Assembly (NCBI GenBank): GCA_047639615.1
Contig: JBLIOL010000289.1
Coordinates: forward strand, 1 to 6,963
Source of the DNA: CAYWNK01 sp047639615
GTDB taxonomy: Bacteria > Planctomycetota > UBA1135 > GCA-002686595
Length of the DNA: 6,963 bases
Direction: 5' to 3'
This document shows, one piece after another, positions 5,277-6,963 of this stretch. Numbering within the stretch: the stretch's first letter is position 1; the number at the start of each line of letters is the position of its first letter. The position numbers were made by a program, and so were the translations under genes. The notes beneath the pieces are model-generated. The model saw only the letters and a program-made list of their open reading frames with translations, had not been told where the DNA came from and made no database searches.

Positions 5277-6911
5277 CTAGTGCCCCACCGGATCCAAGGC
5301 CCGGGCCTCGCCCTCTTCCTCGATCACGCGGCGTAGCCACTCTTCGGGGTAACCGACACCGCGCGGACGGCTGACGACTTCGTTCACGTAGCCGTCGTTG
5401 TGCTTGGTCAGGATGAATCCTGCGAGGTCGCGCCAGGTTTCAAAGGTGCGTTGACCAGCGGCCATGGAGTGCTCGGTCAGGTAGCGGCCGAGCAACTCGG
5501 GATGCTCCTTGGCCAGGCCCGCAGCGACCTTGTCGATCACAGGCATCAGCTCCGTGAAGGCCGTCTCGGTCTCGCGCTGCACCGCTTGCACATCCGGCAG
5601 GATGCGCGACCAGCGGTCGTAGCAGAGGTTCGAGACCATGTTGAAGACCCACCAGGCGGAGTCGAAGGAGAAGGCATCGTGATCGCCTTCGAGATAGCAC
5701 TCGGGTAGGGCGTCGCTGCCGCAATAGAAGGGCACGAAGACCGAGGTGTAGGGATCGTCGGGGGTGAACCAATACACCCCTCCCACGGGGTCGGGCAGCC
5801 AATTGCGGCATTGGGAGAGCATCACAAAGCCCGCCTGCTGAGTCGCGATCGGGCGCTCCCAGGAATAGCTCTGGCCGTCGACCTTGAAGCCCAAGCCGCG
5901 GAAGCGCATCGGTGAGTTGAAGGGTCCCGCTGCTAGGCCTTGGGTCATGTCATAGGGCGTGCCTTCGTAGTGATCGCGCATGAGCTGCATCACGTCGTGA
6001 TTGGAGAGCTTCTCATCCGGGCGTACGAAGAGCGGGTAGTCGTGCGCACCGTCCACGCCGCGGTGGAAGTCATCGGAGAATGTCACGCTCGGCACGGCGC
6101 GGCGGTAGATGCTCCACACGCGCGTTGCGCAGGCACGGTAGGTGCTGGTGCTGGTGCCGGGGTGATAGGCATCGCGATAGCGGAAAGGCTGGTCAGACTT
6201 CGGATCCCAGAAGCCCTGGTCCACGGCGAAGTCGATCACATCCGGTGAGTAGAGCCAGTTGTCCGGATCATCCAGGGGGAACTCGGTGATACGACTCATG
6301 TTGGCGTGGGCTGAGATGTAGCCATCGGGAATTCGCGCAGCCACCCAGACCGCGCCCTTCACACCGGGGCCCTTGCCGATAATCTCCATCATCCAAGCTT
6401 CGTTCTTGTCAGCGATGGAGATGGTCTCCCCGCCGCTGCCATAGCCGTGTTCATTCACAAGCGCATCGATGGTCGCGATGGCCTCGCGCGCGTTGCGCGC
6501 GCGCTGCAGGGTGAGCAACATGAGCGCGTCATAGTCGAGCAGCCCGTCACGGTTGCGCAGCTCCCGACGCCCACCGGTGGTGGTCTCACCGAGCGCAAGC
6601 TGGTGCTCGTTCATCAGCCCAACCACCTTGTAGGTGTGCGCCACCTCGGGGATCTGCCCACGCACGTCTTTGGACTCCCAGCCCCACACATCACGCAGCG
6701 CGCCCGCTTCATGATCAGCGGCCGCCAGGTGCAGCAGTCGCGGCAGGAAGGGCGCATCCGCGGAGTACGTGATCATCACCGAGCCATCGGTCGAGGCTCC
6801 CGCGCTCACCAAAATGCTTGTGCAAGCATCCTCGTTGAGATCCAACTGCGGTTGCCCGGCTGCGAAGGGCACGAGGCTGAGCAAAGTAAGCGTAATGGTC
6901 CGGATCTGCAT
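5277..6911 (-). CDS. Secreted C69-family (PepD-like) dipeptidase, Ntn hydrolase
   Basis: The protein has 544 residues from the ATG at 6911-6909. An ATG six codons upstream (6929) is possible, but the inner start gives a compact leader (MQIRTITLTLLSLVPFAAG) and neither start has a clear SD. After the leader comes a short pro-segment (QPQLDLNEDA) and then Cys30 in ACTSILVSAGASTDGS. In peptidase family C69 the Cys exposed by removal of the propeptide is the N-terminal nucleophile. Other family blocks are GLMNEHQLALGETT (about 99-112), GYGSGGETISIADKNEAW (about 156-173) with MMEIIGKG after it, AVWVAARIPDGYISAHAN, and DPDNWLYSPDVIDFA. Members cleave dipeptides and short peptides. Length suits secreted homologues (around 500-560). 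An extracytoplasmic peptide-scavenging role is inferred. Convergent with P2 with only 2 bp between stops and no room for a separate terminator. A remnant of its 3' end lies at 4036-4066. Confidence 0.92.
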   Translation of the reverse strand: MQIRTITLTLLSLVPFAAGQPQLDLNEDACTSILVSAGASTDGSVMITYSADAPFLPRLLHLAAADHEAGALRDVWGWESKDVRGQIPEVAHTYKVVGLMNEHQLALGETTTGGRRELRNRDGLLDYDALMLLTLQRARNAREAIATIDALVNEHGYGSGGETISIADKNEAWMMEIIGKGPGVKGAVWVAARIPDGYISAHANMSRITEFPLDDPDNWLYSPDVIDFAVDQGFWDPKSDQPFRYRDAYHPGTSTSTYRACATRVWSIYRRAVPSVTFSDDFHRGVDGAHDYPLFVRPDEKLSNHDVMQLMRDHYEGTPYDMTQGLAAGPFNSPMRFRGLGFKVDGQSYSWERPIATQQAGFVMLSQCRNWLPDPVGGVYWFTPDDPYTSVFVPFYCGSDALPECYLEGDHDAFSFDSAWWVFNMVSNLCYDRWSRILPDVQAVQRETETAFTELMPVIDKVAAGLAKEHPELLGRYLTEHSMAAGQRTFETWRDLAGFILTKHNDGYVNEVVSRPRGVGYPEEWLRRVIEEEGEARALDPVGH

Positions 6912-6963
6912 GGCGCGCCCGATGGGCATAGGGTTTTGGAGACACCCGCATGGTAGCCGCTAC

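Larger units (their letters stand above)
2655..5307. repeat. Ancient tandem duplication spanning the P1 and P2 units
   Basis: Unit 1 (about 2655-4066) contains the 5' end of the beta-lactamase-fold gene, the divergent spacer, P1 and a stub of the C69 3' end. Unit 2 (about 4106-5307) contains a stub of the beta-lactamase-fold 5' end, P2 and the intact C69 3' end. Order and orientation of the homologous parts are the same in both. Unit 2 lacks roughly 190 bp found in unit 1: codons 1-12 of the beta-lactamase-fold gene plus the divergent spacer. The exact junction lies somewhere in 4067-4105, where I can assign the sequence to neither parent with confidence. Confidence 0.75.

Noticed and set aside
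6485..6504. Alternating CG run as a possible Z-DNA or regulatory palindrome
   Set aside because: It lies within the dipeptidase gene and encodes an ordinary RARNARE stretch that fits the family alignment, so codon bias is enough to explain it.
1..6963. Defence system, mobile element, CRISPR array or RNA gene
   Set aside because: No transposase, integrase, nuclease, methylase, spaced repeats or tRNA/rRNA-like sequence was seen; the duplication is explained by tandem duplication without a mobile element.

Overview
The window is GC-rich (about 60% by eye) bacterial DNA with five protein-coding genes, all apparently for exported proteins. There are no rRNA, tRNA, CRISPR or transposase signals. 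The gene content is a large Asp-box propeller protein, a beta-lactamase-fold protein, a C69 dipeptidase and a pair of acidic secreted proteins of unknown function. This mix, with long Ala/Leu signal peptides, reminds me of Planctomycetota or a similar large-genome Gram-negative group. That placement is an impression from style, not a demonstrated assignment.

Layout. From 2 to 1438 (+) lies the 3' part of a BNR/Asp-box (sortilin/VPS10-like) beta-propeller gene. It converges on a gene at 1488-2846 (-), and a perfect 11-bp hairpin sits between them. The 1488-2846 gene encodes a secreted class-C beta-lactamase/PBP-fold protein whose three catalytic motifs all appear to be lost (SxxK to CLME, YxN to FNG, K/HxG to FGG), so it is probably a pseudoenzyme. 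Divergent from it, across a 154-bp spacer, is the first of two paralogous secreted proteins (P1, 3001-4026, +). The second paralog (P2, 4267-5274, +) follows after 240 bp. The window ends with a C69-family dipeptidase (5277-6911, -), whose stop lies 2 bp from the stop of P2.

The most informative structure is the 240-bp gap between P1 and P2. Its first part (4036-4066) is a decayed copy of the last codons of the C69 dipeptidase gene. Its second part (about 4106-4261) is a decayed, stop-containing copy of the 5' end of the beta-lactamase-fold gene. Both are in the orientation of the intact genes. This is the scar expected if an ancestral order (beta-lactamase-like <- | P -> | <- C69) underwent a tandem duplication running from inside the beta-lactamase-like 5' end, through P, into the 3' end of C69. 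The window thus records how the P1/P2 pair arose. Since then the two copies have diverged to about 40% protein identity by eye, gained independent 12-bp in-frame repeat expansions, and acquired linkers of opposite charge.

No joint biochemical pathway can be shown. The genes are mostly convergent or divergent rather than one operon; only P1 and P2 lie in tandem on one strand and could be co-transcribed. What they share is export to the envelope or outside the cell. I see no evidence of a defence system, mobile element or biosynthetic cluster.
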